This document shows, piece by piece, positions 44,114 to 53,153 of a stretch of DNA of 64,000 nucleotides. The position numbers and the translations under genes are program-made. Each line of letters begins with the position of its first letter. Positions within the stretch are counted from its first letter, which is position 1. The DNA is from Spirochaetales bacterium. Lineage in GTDB: Bacteria; Spirochaetota; Spirochaetia; UBA9216. A model generated the notes under the pieces. The model was given only the letters and a program-made list of their open reading frames with translations. It did not search any database and was not told the origin of the DNA. The stretch lies in NCBI GenBank assembly GCA_016342585.1, contig JAEINK010000008.1, positions 44,905 to 108,904 on the forward strand, given 5' to 3'.

Positions 44114-44141
44114 AAACCTGCTCCGTAACAGGAACAGGTTT
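44114..44141. terminator. Bidirectional terminator between lipoprotein and URO-D genes
   Basis: AAACCTGCTCC-GTAACA-GGAACAGGTTT forms a nearly perfect stem (one mismatch) flanked by A- and T-rich DNA on both sides. It serves the lipoprotein on the plus strand and the URO-D-like gene ending at 44181 on the minus strand. Confidence 0.75.
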
Positions 44142-44180
44142 ATTATACCAGCGAGATATATAAGAATAAGTACGACACCT

Positions 44181-45212
44181 CTACAATAAACCAGAATGGA
44201 TGGCTTCTATATTTGCAGGATCAATATCAGGTAAAACAGCCTCATGGCTTGGTGAGATTATTAAACCCGTAGGAAAAAGCGTCTTTAATTCCTTAACCCG
44301 ATTTATTACATCCTCAGCCGTTCCGTTAACAAGAAGATTCTGGGCATCAAGAGCTCCACAAAAAGAGACCTGACCTCCAAATTTCTCATTAATATCTTCG
44401 GCCCCCATACCATCCGCAAGAGCCTGAAGGGGATGAATTATATCAACACCCATTTCAATTAAATCGGGAATTATCTGATAGATCGAACCGCAGGAATGAT
44501 GCATCACCTTATATCCAAAGGAGTGCGCCTGATCAACTAGTTTTTTTGTTCCATTAAACACATGTGCTCTAAGCATTTCCGGGGAGAGCATAAGCGACTG
44601 CTGACTACCGAAGTCATTACCAATCAGGACAACATCTACTTTACCGCCCACGCTCTTATAGAAGATCTCATTTGCCTTCAGGTAGAAATCGGTTATTCTA
44701 TTAATAACAACATCAAACATTTCCGGATCCATCATCATGGTAATCATGGCGTTTTCCATCCCGAAAGCAGCACAGGCATCCTGAAAATGGGCGGACCAGA
44801 CCGCGGCCAATACAGCCTTGTCATCCGGGACAGCGTTAACAACAGCCATGCATTCAGCCGGATCGATGTACCTGGAAGGATCTGGCCATTCAAAATCATC
44901 AACCTTCGCTGGATCGGTAAATCCTTCAAAAAAACCGGGAGCCGTTAAAGTCCGGTGAAAATCATCAAGCCCATCATTTCCCTTGGCGAAATTCAAGGCC
45001 GTATATATTGCATTACCCGCAGGAGAATGGTAGGGCAGCTCCACAGGGAAAATATCATCATTTACTTTCAATCTGTATTCAGTCTCATTGGATACCTTAA
45101 AATATTCAAACAATCCCGGTAGTGAATCAGGCACCGGAAGTCCGGTCCATATGGCAGGGCGATCTACACTCTCCCTGTTTACTGCACAATAAAATCTTTC
45201 TTTACAAGTCAT
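44181..45212 (-). CDS. Uroporphyrinogen decarboxylase-superfamily protein (MtaA-like), copy 1
   Basis: A 343-residue TIM-barrel protein of the URO-D/methyltransferase superfamily. Landmarks: LIGNDFGSQQSLMLSPEML, then a zinc-type motif MHHSCGSIYQIIPDLIEMG (His239, Cys241), FCGALDAQNLL, and ISPSHEAVLPDIDPANI with His323. In methylcobalamin:coenzyme M methyltransferases the zinc ligands are His-x-Cys and a later Cys; here a His stands at the later place, as in the GHGI motif of true HemE. HemE itself lacks HxC, and this set of genes is not a haem operon. A methyl-transfer role is the best guess but needs a corrinoid partner that is not in the window. Shine-Dalgarno GGAG present. Confidence 0.8.
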   Translation of the reverse strand: MTCKERFYCAVNRESVDRPAIWTGLPVPDSLPGLFEYFKVSNETEYRLKVNDDIFPVELPYHSPAGNAIYTALNFAKGNDGLDDFHRTLTAPGFFEGFTDPAKVDDFEWPDPSRYIDPAECMAVVNAVPDDKAVLAAVWSAHFQDACAAFGMENAMITMMMDPEMFDVVINRITDFYLKANEIFYKSVGGKVDVVLIGNDFGSQQSLMLSPEMLRAHVFNGTKKLVDQAHSFGYKVMHHSCGSIYQIIPDLIEMGVDIIHPLQALADGMGAEDINEKFGGQVSFCGALDAQNLLVNGTAEDVINRVKELKTLFPTGLIISPSHEAVLPDIDPANIEAIHSGLL

Positions 45213-45250
45213 TCTAACTCCAAGTAATTTAGTCCATTATCTTCAGTACA

Positions 45251-46417
45251 TTACATATCAGAGATATCGAACTCTCCGAGATCAAGAGGATATTTTCCGT
45301 ACTTCTTCATCAGATCTACCACGAACTCATATCTCTCGGCACTCACATTGCTCGGTACCGAATGATCAGACTGAACAATGTATCCGCCCCCTTTAGCGGC
45401 ATTCAGCTTGGTCAGCACCTCTGCCTTCAAATCATCCAGGGAAGCATTTGCCCAGTTTAGAGCACTTATATTCCCGCAAAACCCCATCTCATGGCCATAC
45501 TGCTTCCTGATCTCTACAACATCAAGACCGGATTTCGCCTCAAGAGGATTGTATGAGTCGAGTCCCATCTCAATGAAATCAGGATAGATGACAGAGGCAT
45601 TTCCGCAGCCATGATAGATAACAGGCAGGTGCTTTGAATGACAATAATCTATTATTGCCTTAACGCCCGGTTTAAAATGCTGCCGCCAGTAATCGGGAGA
45701 AAAAAGCATGGCGTTTACATAGGCTACATCACCCCAGATAACCATTCCATCAAGCATACCGTCAGCGGCCTTGATCTGAGCCTTCACAAGTTCTAGATTG
45801 AACTCATTAACACGCTTGATAAACCGCCCAACCTCTTCAGGATAAAGGCCCATCCACATCATCATATTTTCTGAACCGATAATTCGCCACCCCAATTCAT
45901 GACCTTCACAGACCGATCCATAAACTGGAAAATCAGGATGAAGAGATTTCACCGAATCCACCCAGGGAGGGGAATTCCTGGTGATAACCTCGGAGACTCC
46001 GGCGATCTGATTGTCACCACCTTTGAAAAATCTTCGTTCATCCCAGGGATCATCAAACTTAAAAGCGTTCATCTTTTCGATTGTATCAGTCTCAAAATGC
46101 TCAAAATAAGGCATCTGACTTCCATCCCTATGCCGGATTAATGCCTCAAATCCAGTTCTCACAAGGATATCGCCATCATTATCAGAGATGATTTCGAAAT
46201 CCTTGATATGAGGGTCCATATTGGGAACCGTACAAATCCAGTCCAGATCATAGTGGTAGTAGGGACTCGCGTCTTTTGGGAGCCCAAGCTCCTCCTGCCA
46301 TCTTTTAATAAAAGTCAGCCAGAAAAAATCGCTGAAAGGAACTTTATCGGGTTCCCCGTGTGCAAGAGCCGTATTCATCCTATTCAGCTTGGCCAAACAA
46401 TTCTCTGTCCGTTTCAT
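45251..46417 (-). CDS. Uroporphyrinogen decarboxylase-superfamily protein, copy 2
   Basis: 388 residues from the start at 46417, which is preferred to 46432 because AAAGAGG then stands at normal spacing. The same fold: early ALAHGEPDKVPFSDFFW, MVIWGDVAYVNAMLFSPDYW, zinc motif IYHGCGNASVIYPDFIEMG, MGFCGNISALNWAN, and VQSDHSVPSNVSAE with His at the third-ligand place. It is less like the other copies and may have a different substrate. It is separated by 39 bases from copy 1 on the same strand and follows, across a terminator-like hairpin, the binding-protein gene of the rhamnose-type importer. Confidence 0.8.
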   Translation of the reverse strand: MKRTENCLAKLNRMNTALAHGEPDKVPFSDFFWLTFIKRWQEELGLPKDASPYYHYDLDWICTVPNMDPHIKDFEIISDNDGDILVRTGFEALIRHRDGSQMPYFEHFETDTIEKMNAFKFDDPWDERRFFKGGDNQIAGVSEVITRNSPPWVDSVKSLHPDFPVYGSVCEGHELGWRIIGSENMMMWMGLYPEEVGRFIKRVNEFNLELVKAQIKAADGMLDGMVIWGDVAYVNAMLFSPDYWRQHFKPGVKAIIDYCHSKHLPVIYHGCGNASVIYPDFIEMGLDSYNPLEAKSGLDVVEIRKQYGHEMGFCGNISALNWANASLDDLKAEVLTKLNAAKGGGYIVQSDHSVPSNVSAERYEFVVDLMKKYGKYPLDLGEFDISDM

Positions 46418-46484
46418 TAGAACCTCTTTCAATATGGAGTAATTAAATTTAAATAGAATTTTTACTATATGAAACCAAAAAGAA

Positions 46485-46520
46485 TATTAAAAAATCAATG
46501 CTGCGGAAAATCCGCAGCAT
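46485..46520 (-). terminator. Terminator or attenuator between the binding protein and URO-D copy 2
   Basis: On the minus strand ATGCTGCGG-ATTTT-CCGCAGCAT, a perfect 9-bp stem, followed by TGATTTTTTAATA. It should stop most transcripts after the binding-protein gene; the downstream URO-D genes would then depend on read-through or another promoter. Confidence 0.75.
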
Positions 46521-46537
46521 ATAAACCTACAAATATT

Positions 46538-47737
46538 CTACCACTGGGGAGGATAGAAACTTGCAACATCCTCAGCCGTTATCATATGCTGTGGAAGGTT
46601 CCTTATTGCTTCGATTTCTTTTCCGTTAAACCAGTCTGCTGCCGTTTTTACAGCAAGTGCACCATCACCTTCTGCAGTCTGATATGTAATGGCATAAAGT
46701 TTTCCTTCAGATACAAGGTCCATTCCAACCTTACTGTTTCCTGCAGCAATAACAATAACGTCTTCTCTTCCAGCTTTCTTCAATGCTTCAAAAATACCCA
46801 GAGCCTGAGCCGAGTCATCTGCAGCACATATACCTTTCAAATCATCACCAAACCGGGTAAGCCAGTCAGAAACAAGCTGCATGGTTTTATCCGCCTCAAA
46901 TCCAGGAGCCTGCATGTCTAAAACCTCAATATCAGGGGCATATTCAGCAAGTTCTGAAACAGGACCAAAGCATCTGGCGAAATAAGGAGAACCACCAGGA
47001 GCATGCTGTACATAAGCGACTCCGCCTTCTTTACCAAGGGCATCTGCCCATAATCTTGAAAGTTTTCTGAACTGACCGAAATCGTCGGGACCGGTCCAGG
47101 AAATTGCATAATCCATCGCAGCAGCATCAGGAAGAGTGTTGAATAAAATCAGAGGAACACCCGCCCTATTGATTTTTCTTGCCTGCTGTGGAGCGGTTTT
47201 AGCATCCAAAGGAATTAGAAGTATCATGTCAGGATTTTCATTAATAGCCTGATCAATCATCTGATTTTGAACAGCAAGATCCCAGTTTGGAGACTGAATT
47301 TTCAGTTCCATACCGTACACATCCGCAACCTTCTGAGCACCATTTGTACAAGCAGTCGTCCAGGGATGATCGCCATGAACAATCATGATTACCTTTTTTC
47401 CGATAGCACCATCAGCTGGGGAGTCTGGAATATTTGTTTTATTACTGATTTCGCCAGCAAATTCCATATCCCACCAGTGCAGGGGATCTGTTTCAGGTAA
47501 AGCTGAAGGATCACTGGGCCTCTGAGGAACAGTTCTTGTATTACCACCAATCCTTAATAAGGGCTGTCCATCTGCAGCTTCCAGAGCCAGGACTGCATCT
47601 TCCAAAGCCAGGGATGCTGCAAGGCTGGTAGCCGCATCACCATTATCACTTACTGCTTCCTGGTCACCGCCAGCAAAAACCATTCCCATTGTGAGTGTTA
47701 AAAGTAACACTGTCAGCAATTTAACCAATCTTTTCAT
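46538..47737 (-). CDS. Periplasmic sugar-binding protein of the rhamnose-type importer
   Basis: A 399-residue receptor, longer than usual. Signal peptide to VFA, mature protein GGDQEA. An extension of about 80 residues (LLRIGGNTRTVPQRPSDPSALP, DPLHWWDMEF, NIPDSPADGAIGKK) precedes the type I binding-protein fold (VIMIVHGDHPWTTACTNGAQ, PDMILLIPLDAKTAPQQARKI, SWTGPDDFGQFRKL, GICAADDSAQALGIFEAL, VIAAGNSKVGM). The same extension and motifs occur in the AraC-type regulator at 55.6-57.3 kb, showing common ancestry. Last of the transporter genes, followed by a terminator-like hairpin. The ligand is probably a deoxyhexose or derivative because RhaM is in the same operon (inference). Confidence 0.92.
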   Translation of the reverse strand: MKRLVKLLTVLLLTLTMGMVFAGGDQEAVSDNGDAATSLAASLALEDAVLALEAADGQPLLRIGGNTRTVPQRPSDPSALPETDPLHWWDMEFAGEISNKTNIPDSPADGAIGKKVIMIVHGDHPWTTACTNGAQKVADVYGMELKIQSPNWDLAVQNQMIDQAINENPDMILLIPLDAKTAPQQARKINRAGVPLILFNTLPDAAAMDYAISWTGPDDFGQFRKLSRLWADALGKEGGVAYVQHAPGGSPYFARCFGPVSELAEYAPDIEVLDMQAPGFEADKTMQLVSDWLTRFGDDLKGICAADDSAQALGIFEALKKAGREDVIVIAAGNSKVGMDLVSEGKLYAITYQTAEGDGALAVKTAADWFNGKEIEAIRNLPQHMITAEDVASFYPPQW

Positions 47738-47791
47738 ACTTCCTCCGTTTAATATTTATTCCAACAGGCCTTAAACCTGATTATGGACTTC

Positions 47792-48814
47792 TTATTCTGA
47801 TACGACCTCCAACTCTTTTAACAACTCAGCTCTCTGGCCGATTACCTTCTCATGTCGATAAGAAACATAGGCCTCATACAGCACAACCGAGGCAAGAATA
47901 ACGCCGGCTATGAAAATCTTTACTTCATTACCAAGACCAAAGAGAATAATTCCGTTATAAAGCATATCGAGGGTCATGATGGCTACAAAAGTCTTAAAAA
48001 TTCCGCCCTTACCGCCCGACATGGCCGTTCCACCAATTATTGCAGCTGATATTACATACATTAACGAGGAGGTCCCCATGTTCAGTGTTGCGGCCGCACT
48101 CTCCATTGCGAACAACACCCCCCCGATACCGGCAGTGACTCCGGATAAAATGAAGGCAGCAATCGTATACCGGTCTGTATCAATACCAGCAAGCCATGCA
48201 GTCTGACTGTTACCACCTACCATATAAAAGTTCCTTCCGATTTGGGTTCTCCGCATGAAAATACTGGCACCAATCACAAGAATCAGCGTTATAAGTACTC
48301 TCGGGGTAATTAGTGGAAAGATCATCAAGGCCATCCAGTCTGAGACGGCAAAAGCATCCGGAGTGGAAAGGCTGACAGAATTACCACCGGTAAATGTATA
48401 TATTGCGCCCTGAAGAACAGTCATCATACCAAGTGTGACTATGAATGAGTTGATTTTAACTTTAGCAACAAGCAGACCATTAATAAGGCCGATGGCTCCT
48501 CCGGCAATAATAGCAACAGGAACACTCCCGCCAAAACCTAAATATTCTTTCAAACCCAATCCCAATATACCTGTGAAGGTAATTATTGTACCAATGGAAA
48601 GATCTAACTGACCGATTATAAAAATTATTGTAAACCCTATCGCTACGGTGGCATTCATAGCCATTGTCCGCATTATTGTTGTCAGGTTAAAAACATTGAA
48701 AAAACGCGGTGCAAACAAGGACATAAATATAAAAACAAATCCAAATAGAATAAAAATTCTATTTTTATCTATAACCATTAATACTGAACTCTTTCTCTTT
48801 ATTTTATTAAGCAT
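47792..48814 (-). CDS. Sugar ABC transporter permease, second of two
   Basis: About 340 residues. CUT2 permease with FTIIFIIGQLDLSIGTIITFTGILG, NGLLVAKVKINSFIVTLGMMTVLQG and YVISAAIIGGTAMSGGKGGIFKT. The start at 48814 is preferred to 48847 because it falls in the ATGATGCTTAA overlap with the preceding permease stop and follows GGGACGG. Its C-terminus has a short charged tail. Two different permease genes with one ATPase and a RhaM mutarotase match the RhaS-T-P-Q importer layout known from rhizobia. Confidence 0.92.
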   Translation of the reverse strand: MLNKIKRKSSVLMVIDKNRIFILFGFVFIFMSLFAPRFFNVFNLTTIMRTMAMNATVAIGFTIIFIIGQLDLSIGTIITFTGILGLGLKEYLGFGGSVPVAIIAGGAIGLINGLLVAKVKINSFIVTLGMMTVLQGAIYTFTGGNSVSLSTPDAFAVSDWMALMIFPLITPRVLITLILVIGASIFMRRTQIGRNFYMVGGNSQTAWLAGIDTDRYTIAAFILSGVTAGIGGVLFAMESAAATLNMGTSSLMYVISAAIIGGTAMSGGKGGIFKTFVAIMTLDMLYNGIILFGLGNEVKIFIAGVILASVVLYEAYVSYRHEKVIGQRAELLKELEVVSE

Positions 48815-49862
48815 CATCCCGTCCCAATGTTCTAAGTGATTTCGCATTAATCCCGACTACAATTATAAAGATTGCACCCCGAATCATATCTTGTGAAAAT
48901 GTGCCGACACCTAAAAGTGTCATAATGTTATTCATGAGTCCAATAATAAGAACACCTCCGAGCACACCGATGATTGAACCTCTTCCACCGGCCAGAGTCA
49001 TTCCTCCAATTACTATCGCAGTTACAGCCTTGAAATCATATCCGGCACCATTATAGTAGGCCCCTACCCTTGACAGAGAAGTAATGGTTAAACCTCCAAG
49101 AGTTGCCGTAAGTGCACAGATAACAAAGCTGAGTCCTATCGTCCGTTCAACATTAACACCTGAGAATTTTGCGGCATTTCTAGCTGCTCCTGTTATTTTG
49201 AGCTGTTGCCCGAATTGAGTCCTTTTCATTATGAAATTCATAAGAACAACCAGGATTATTAAAAACACCACAGGAAGACCGATTTTATTGAAAAATCGAA
49301 GTCTATAGATATTGTCAAATAAATCACTCGCTCTCTGGGATTTTGCTATCATGTCTGGATATATCTGTTTATTTACCCACACAAGTCTGATAACCCCAAG
49401 TGTCACATAGCTCATCGCCAGGGTCCATATAATTGGATTGGCTTTGAACTTTCCAATTGCAACAGCATTTATTAAACCTATAAGAAGACCGGCTATAACA
49501 GCTGCTAAAATTGCAGGAAGAAAACCAAACTGGAGCATCTGTACCGCAATTATCCCCGTAAAAGCCATTGTTGTCGGTGCCGATAAATCAGCATAATGAC
49601 CGGAATAAGTCACAAAAGCCATTCCTACAGCAATAATCCCAAGCATCGAAACAGCATCAATAATGTTAAGAATATTCTGAGCAGTGAGGAAATTATTTAT
49701 TATTCCCAGCATCTGCAAGATGATTCCCAGCACCAGAAAAAGAGTGGCAATTGCATATATTCCAACGCTGTGAAATATTTTTCCCACAAGACTGTATTTT
49801 TTTGCTCTACCATCTAAAAGAGTGTTTTTATTTTCTTCTTCCACAACCTGTACATTCTCCAT
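48807..49862 (-). CDS. Sugar ABC transporter permease, first of two
   Basis: A 351-residue CUT2 permease. After a 30-residue cytoplasmic start (ENVQVVEEENKNTLLDGRAKK) come hydrophobic helices with GMAFVTYSGHYADLSAPTTMAFTGI, INAVAIGKFKANPIIWTLAMSYVTLG and FKAVTAIVIGGMTLAGGRGSIIGV. The motif at the first loop reads YSGHYADLS instead of the usual ITGGIDLS, a divergent form. The start codon overlaps the stop of the ATPase gene by one base. Confidence 0.92.
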   Translation of the reverse strand: MENVQVVEEENKNTLLDGRAKKYSLVGKIFHSVGIYAIATLFLVLGIILQMLGIINNFLTAQNILNIIDAVSMLGIIAVGMAFVTYSGHYADLSAPTTMAFTGIIAVQMLQFGFLPAILAAVIAGLLIGLINAVAIGKFKANPIIWTLAMSYVTLGVIRLVWVNKQIYPDMIAKSQRASDLFDNIYRLRFFNKIGLPVVFLIILVVLMNFIMKRTQFGQQLKITGAARNAAKFSGVNVERTIGLSFVICALTATLGGLTITSLSRVGAYYNGAGYDFKAVTAIVIGGMTLAGGRGSIIGVLGGVLIIGLMNNIMTLLGVGTFSQDMIRGAIFIIVVGINAKSLRTLGRDDA

Positions 49863-51370
49863 TAGAAAATCCCCTCCCCATTGGCTGCTAGCAGAACAGT
49901 TTCTTCAGTACAGTCTGCCTGTTCCATTTCCTTGATAAAATGTCCCTGCCGCATAATTACAACTCTATCTGAGAGAGAAACCAGTTCCGGTAAATCTGAA
50001 GAAATCAGAATGATTGTGCTTCCATTTTCTGCTAACTTCTGAATTGAATTATGGATGGTCATTTTTGCACCAATATCCACCCCTCTGGTTGGCTCATCAA
50101 GGATCAGGACTTTGGGCTCACATGCCATCCATTTTGCCAGCAGTACTTTCTGCTGATTCCCACCTGAAAGATTCCCAACAACTCTTGAAGGATCCGGGGG
50201 GTATATAGAAAGTTCATTGATTAGGCTATTCATTTTTCCATAGCCCTCATTTTCCTGGTATACACCATTCTTAATAAGTCTTGGAATCAGACCGGCTAAA
50301 ATATTGTCTTTCACATCAAGTCGTAAGGCCAGTCCTTCTGTTTTACGGTTTTCAGTTAAATAGGCAATTCCACTCCTCAGGGCATCCTGCATATTTGATG
50401 GTGAAATTTCTTTGTCATCAAGGAATACTCTCCCTTTATCCTTTTTATCAAGACCAACTAAAACCCTTGCGATTTCACTTCTTCCGGCACCGGACAAACC
50501 GCAGATTCCAAGCACTTCCCCTTTTGACGCTCGAAAGGAAACATCATGAAAAAAACCATACCGGCTCAAGTTTTCTACCCTGATTCTCTCTTCCTCTTCT
50601 GCAAAACTTTCATGACAGTAGAATTCTTTAACAGAAAGACCTACCATCATCTGAACAAGTTCTTCACTGGTAACATCACTCATTTTCTTTGTTGCAATTA
50701 TCTGACCATCACGCATAACAGTTACCCGATCAGCTATCTCGAAAATTTCAGGAAGATGATGAGAAATATAAATAATCGCAAGTCCTTGATTCCTGAGAGT
50801 CTTTATGATCTCAAAAAGTCTATCGACCTCTTCTCGGGAAAGTGCCGATGTAGGTTCATCCATTACAAGAATGTTGGGATTATTGCCAAGTGCCTTGCCG
50901 ATTTCCACAAGCTGGCTCTCATGCTGACTAATCTCTTCTATTTCCATATCAGGATCCAGATAATCAAGACCAACCATTTCCAGACAACGGGAAGTCTCTT
51001 GCCGGATTTTTTCTTTATCCAGGAATAGACCTTTTTTAGGTAATCTGCCGACTAAAACATTTTCAGAAATAGTCAAAGGAAGAGCAAGACTAAGTTCCTG
51101 ATAGATCATCTCTATTCCATTCTTCTTTGACAGGGACGGTGTATGGAGTTCAGTCTCCTTCTCTCCGACAAAAATCTTACCAGTATAATCATCGAACGAA
51201 CCAGCAATAATCTTCATCAAGGTTGATTTTCCGGCACCATTCTCACCTATAAGAGCGTGAACCTCACCTGCTTTAACATTGAAGTCGACATTATTAACCG
51301 CTAAGGTACCGGGAAAGCTTTTACTTACCCCATCCATTCTTATAGCTGTATTTAATTCTTCACTACTCAC
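49862..51370 (-). CDS. Sugar ABC transporter ATP-binding protein (RbsA/RhaT type)
   Basis: 502 residues, two nucleotide-binding domains. Domain 1: GENGAGKSTLMK, ISQHESQLVEIGKAL, ILVMDEPTSALS, IIYISHHLPE. Domain 2: GLSGAGRSEIARVL, LSGGNQQKVLLAKWM, LILDEPTRGVDIG. All catalytic residues are present in domain 1; domain 2 has the usual degenerate Walker A (GAGRSE). It follows the mutarotase gene after 128 bases and overlaps the first permease gene by one base. Confidence 0.94.
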   Translation of the reverse strand: MSSEELNTAIRMDGVSKSFPGTLAVNNVDFNVKAGEVHALIGENGAGKSTLMKIIAGSFDDYTGKIFVGEKETELHTPSLSKKNGIEMIYQELSLALPLTISENVLVGRLPKKGLFLDKEKIRQETSRCLEMVGLDYLDPDMEIEEISQHESQLVEIGKALGNNPNILVMDEPTSALSREEVDRLFEIIKTLRNQGLAIIYISHHLPEIFEIADRVTVMRDGQIIATKKMSDVTSEELVQMMVGLSVKEFYCHESFAEEEERIRVENLSRYGFFHDVSFRASKGEVLGICGLSGAGRSEIARVLVGLDKKDKGRVFLDDKEISPSNMQDALRSGIAYLTENRKTEGLALRLDVKDNILAGLIPRLIKNGVYQENEGYGKMNSLINELSIYPPDPSRVVGNLSGGNQQKVLLAKWMACEPKVLILDEPTRGVDIGAKMTIHNSIQKLAENGSTIILISSDLPELVSLSDRVVIMRQGHFIKEMEQADCTEETVLLAANGEGIF

Positions 51371-51469
51371 TTGCTATCCTCATTATGTATATTTAATACC
51401 ATTACAATGTTAAATCCGCTCTATTAATCTCACAACAGTGAATATTAGGTATCTATCTGTAATTTTTTG

Positions 51470-51489
51470 CAGTATTTATGAAAATACTG
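51470..51489. other. Stem-loop between the mutarotase and ATPase genes
   Basis: CAGTATTT-ATGA-AAATACTG, a perfect 8-bp hairpin nine bases after the mutarotase stop. No T-run follows on the minus strand, so it is probably an mRNA processing or stability element. Confidence 0.45.
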
Positions 51490-51498
51490 TGACTAAAA

Positions 51499-51822
51499 TT
51501 AATCCAGATGATAGACCTCTTCCATATCACTCCACCACTCACCTTCCGCTCTACTTTCCAAAGGAGCCTGCATGGGCTTCATAATTCGCCACCACTCCTG
51601 AGTTTTGGGATCATCTGCCATTTTCTGCATATCTGCCTGATAATCATTTCCAATATATTCATAGTAGGCAAATAAAAGCCCGTCTTTATAGAAAATAGAA
51701 TAATTACTAATGTTGCATTCTGAAATTTTGATGTTTATTTCAGGCCAGACAGCAGCATGATATTTTTTATATTCATCAAGATTCTCAGACTTAACACCAA
51801 TCAATTGACCGAACCGCCTCAT
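51499..51822 (-). CDS. rhaM: L-rhamnose mutarotase
   Basis: A 107-residue dimeric ferredoxin-like enzyme that interconverts the alpha and beta anomers of L-rhamnose. The signature residues are clear: His in YHAAVWPEI (about residue 22), Tyr-rich strand FAYYEYIG, and EWWRIMKPMQAPL, the Trp-Trp and Met-Gln motif of RhaM/RhaU. Length is exact for the family. It is first in the operon with the two-permease importer, as RhaU is in the rhizobial rhamnose system, so the imported sugar is probably rhamnose or a 6-deoxyhexose derivative. Rhamnose isomerase and aldolase genes are not in the window. Confidence 0.9.
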   Translation of the reverse strand: MRRFGQLIGVKSENLDEYKKYHAAVWPEINIKISECNISNYSIFYKDGLLFAYYEYIGNDYQADMQKMADDPKTQEWWRIMKPMQAPLESRAEGEWWSDMEEVYHLD

Positions 51823-51992
51823 TCATTGCCTCCTTTTTTTTATAATCCTATCATGAATTTTTCAACTGTCAAGTTTTTTGTTAAATTTTTATTATTTTTA
51901 TAACTATTTTTTACTTAATTTTAACACATTTACTACAACAACCCCCTATTTTTCAACTAAATGCACCTTATTGAAGATTAAATCCATTGATG

Positions 51993-52014
51993 TTGCTAAA
52001 TTTTTGCTAAATTT
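51993..52014. repeat. Tandem 11-bp operator-like repeat, left pair
   Basis: TTGCTAAATTT occurs twice in exact 11-bp phase (one helical turn) between rhaM and the LacI gene. A similar pair, TGATAAAATAA and TGCTAAAATAT, follows at 52047-52068. These are candidate sites for the LacI-type regulator encoded immediately to the right. Confidence 0.55.
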
Positions 52015-52029
52015 TCAGATTTTATGATT

Positions 52030-52055
52030 GACACTATCCCATTAAATGATAAAAT
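52030..52055 (+). promoter_or_regulatory. Promoter of the first LacI gene
   Basis: Perfect TTGACA at about 52030, 16-bp spacer and TAAAAT ending at 52055. The -10 region coincides with the repeat TGATAAAAT, so the regulator probably represses its own gene. Confidence 0.6.
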
Positions 52056-52088
52056 AATGCTAAAATATTATGAACTGGATGTATAATT

Positions 52089-53111
52089 ATGAAACCAAAA
52101 TTAAGGGATGTTGCCGAGAAAGCGGGGGTGTCGATCACAGCAGCATCAATGGCCCTGACTGAAACAGGAAGGATATCTGAAGAAACAAGAAGGAAGGTAC
52201 TGACTGCCGCCGAAGAAATTGGTTACAAGCGTAAACAGAAACATAATAAAATATCCAACTTCAACCATGTCTGTGTACTGGTTTCAAGTGATTATAAATG
52301 GGCGTTCATCTGGAAATTCATTCGCCCGATAATTGAGCAGATCGAAACCGAGTTAAAAGCATATAACTTAAACCTTATCATGATACCTATAGCCCACAAC
52401 TCCTCCCCTGACGTTCTTTTTGATAAAATAATTTCCTCCGGTTCCGGAGCTGTAATATCCCTCCATTACGGCAGTGACAAATTGTTATCCCGGCTTGAAA
52501 ACAAAGGGATTCCTGTGATTGTTGTAATGAAGGCCGATTATCAGGACCGATACTATTCAGTTTGTGTAGACAACTTTCAAGGGGCCTATGAGGCAGGAAG
52601 CCATTTAATCAGACTCGGGCATAGGAGAATTGCCTATGTCGGCATTCAGCGTCCTGATCTTCCCGCCCTTTCAAATGATCGTTTCATAGGATTCAAGAAA
52701 GCCATGGACGTTAACAACCTTGAACTCCCGGCAGCTCATATCTTTGAGTTTGAACCGGGACAGATAGAAAAACTGAAAAAAGATCTGCAGCCCGTTTTTG
52801 ACAAGGAGAATAAAGAATCTCCCACAGCCGTATTCTGTCTTGATGATGATCTTGCTCTGCGCGTTATTATTGCGCTTAAGGATTTAGATATTTCCATCCC
52901 CGAAGATGTATCCATCATAGCGCCGGGGGATGTCCTAGATTACAACTTGACCTATATACCACAAATCACAACAATGCAGATCGATACATCCTATATGGGG
53001 AAAATCATTGCCCAGATGCTGATAAACAGACTCGAGCACACTCCTCACATCCAGCACGGACTAAAGGTACAGCAGCATCTTGTGGAAAGAGGATCCTGCC
53101 GGGCAATTTAA
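52089..53111 (+). CDS. LacI-family regulator beside the rhamnose-type importer
   Basis: A 340-residue protein: LacI helix-turn-helix (LRDVAEKAGVSITAASMALTETGRISEETRRKVLTAAEEIGY, hinge to about residue 60) and periplasmic-binding-like sensor (WAFIWKFIRPIIEQIE, GIPVIVVMKADYQDRYYSVCVDNFQGAYEAGSHLI, VFCLDDDLALRVIIAL, DVSIIAPGDVLDY, TTMQIDTSYMG), ending with the family's usual LKVQQHLVERGSC. It is divergent from rhaM and the importer. It is a close paralogue of the LacI gene at 58909, sharing WxxIWxFIRPI and CVDxFQGAYE. Confidence 0.92.
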   Translation: MKPKLRDVAEKAGVSITAASMALTETGRISEETRRKVLTAAEEIGYKRKQKHNKISNFNHVCVLVSSDYKWAFIWKFIRPIIEQIETELKAYNLNLIMIPIAHNSSPDVLFDKIISSGSGAVISLHYGSDKLLSRLENKGIPVIVVMKADYQDRYYSVCVDNFQGAYEAGSHLIRLGHRRIAYVGIQRPDLPALSNDRFIGFKKAMDVNNLELPAAHIFEFEPGQIEKLKKDLQPVFDKENKESPTAVFCLDDDLALRVIIALKDLDISIPEDVSIIAPGDVLDYNLTYIPQITTMQIDTSYMGKIIAQMLINRLEHTPHIQHGLKVQQHLVERGSCRAI

Positions 53112-53153
53112 TCCATTGATAATACCCGGCTTGCATGAGTAAATGTGACCGTC

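Noticed and set aside
46538..51822. AI-2 (Lsr) importer because of two permeases
   Set aside because: No LsrK, LsrF or LsrG homologue lies nearby, and RhaM is in the operon; the rhamnose-type RhaSTPQ layout fits better.
51993..52014. CRISPR-like or microsatellite repeat
   Set aside because: Only two 11-bp units without spacers; operator-like placement explains it better.
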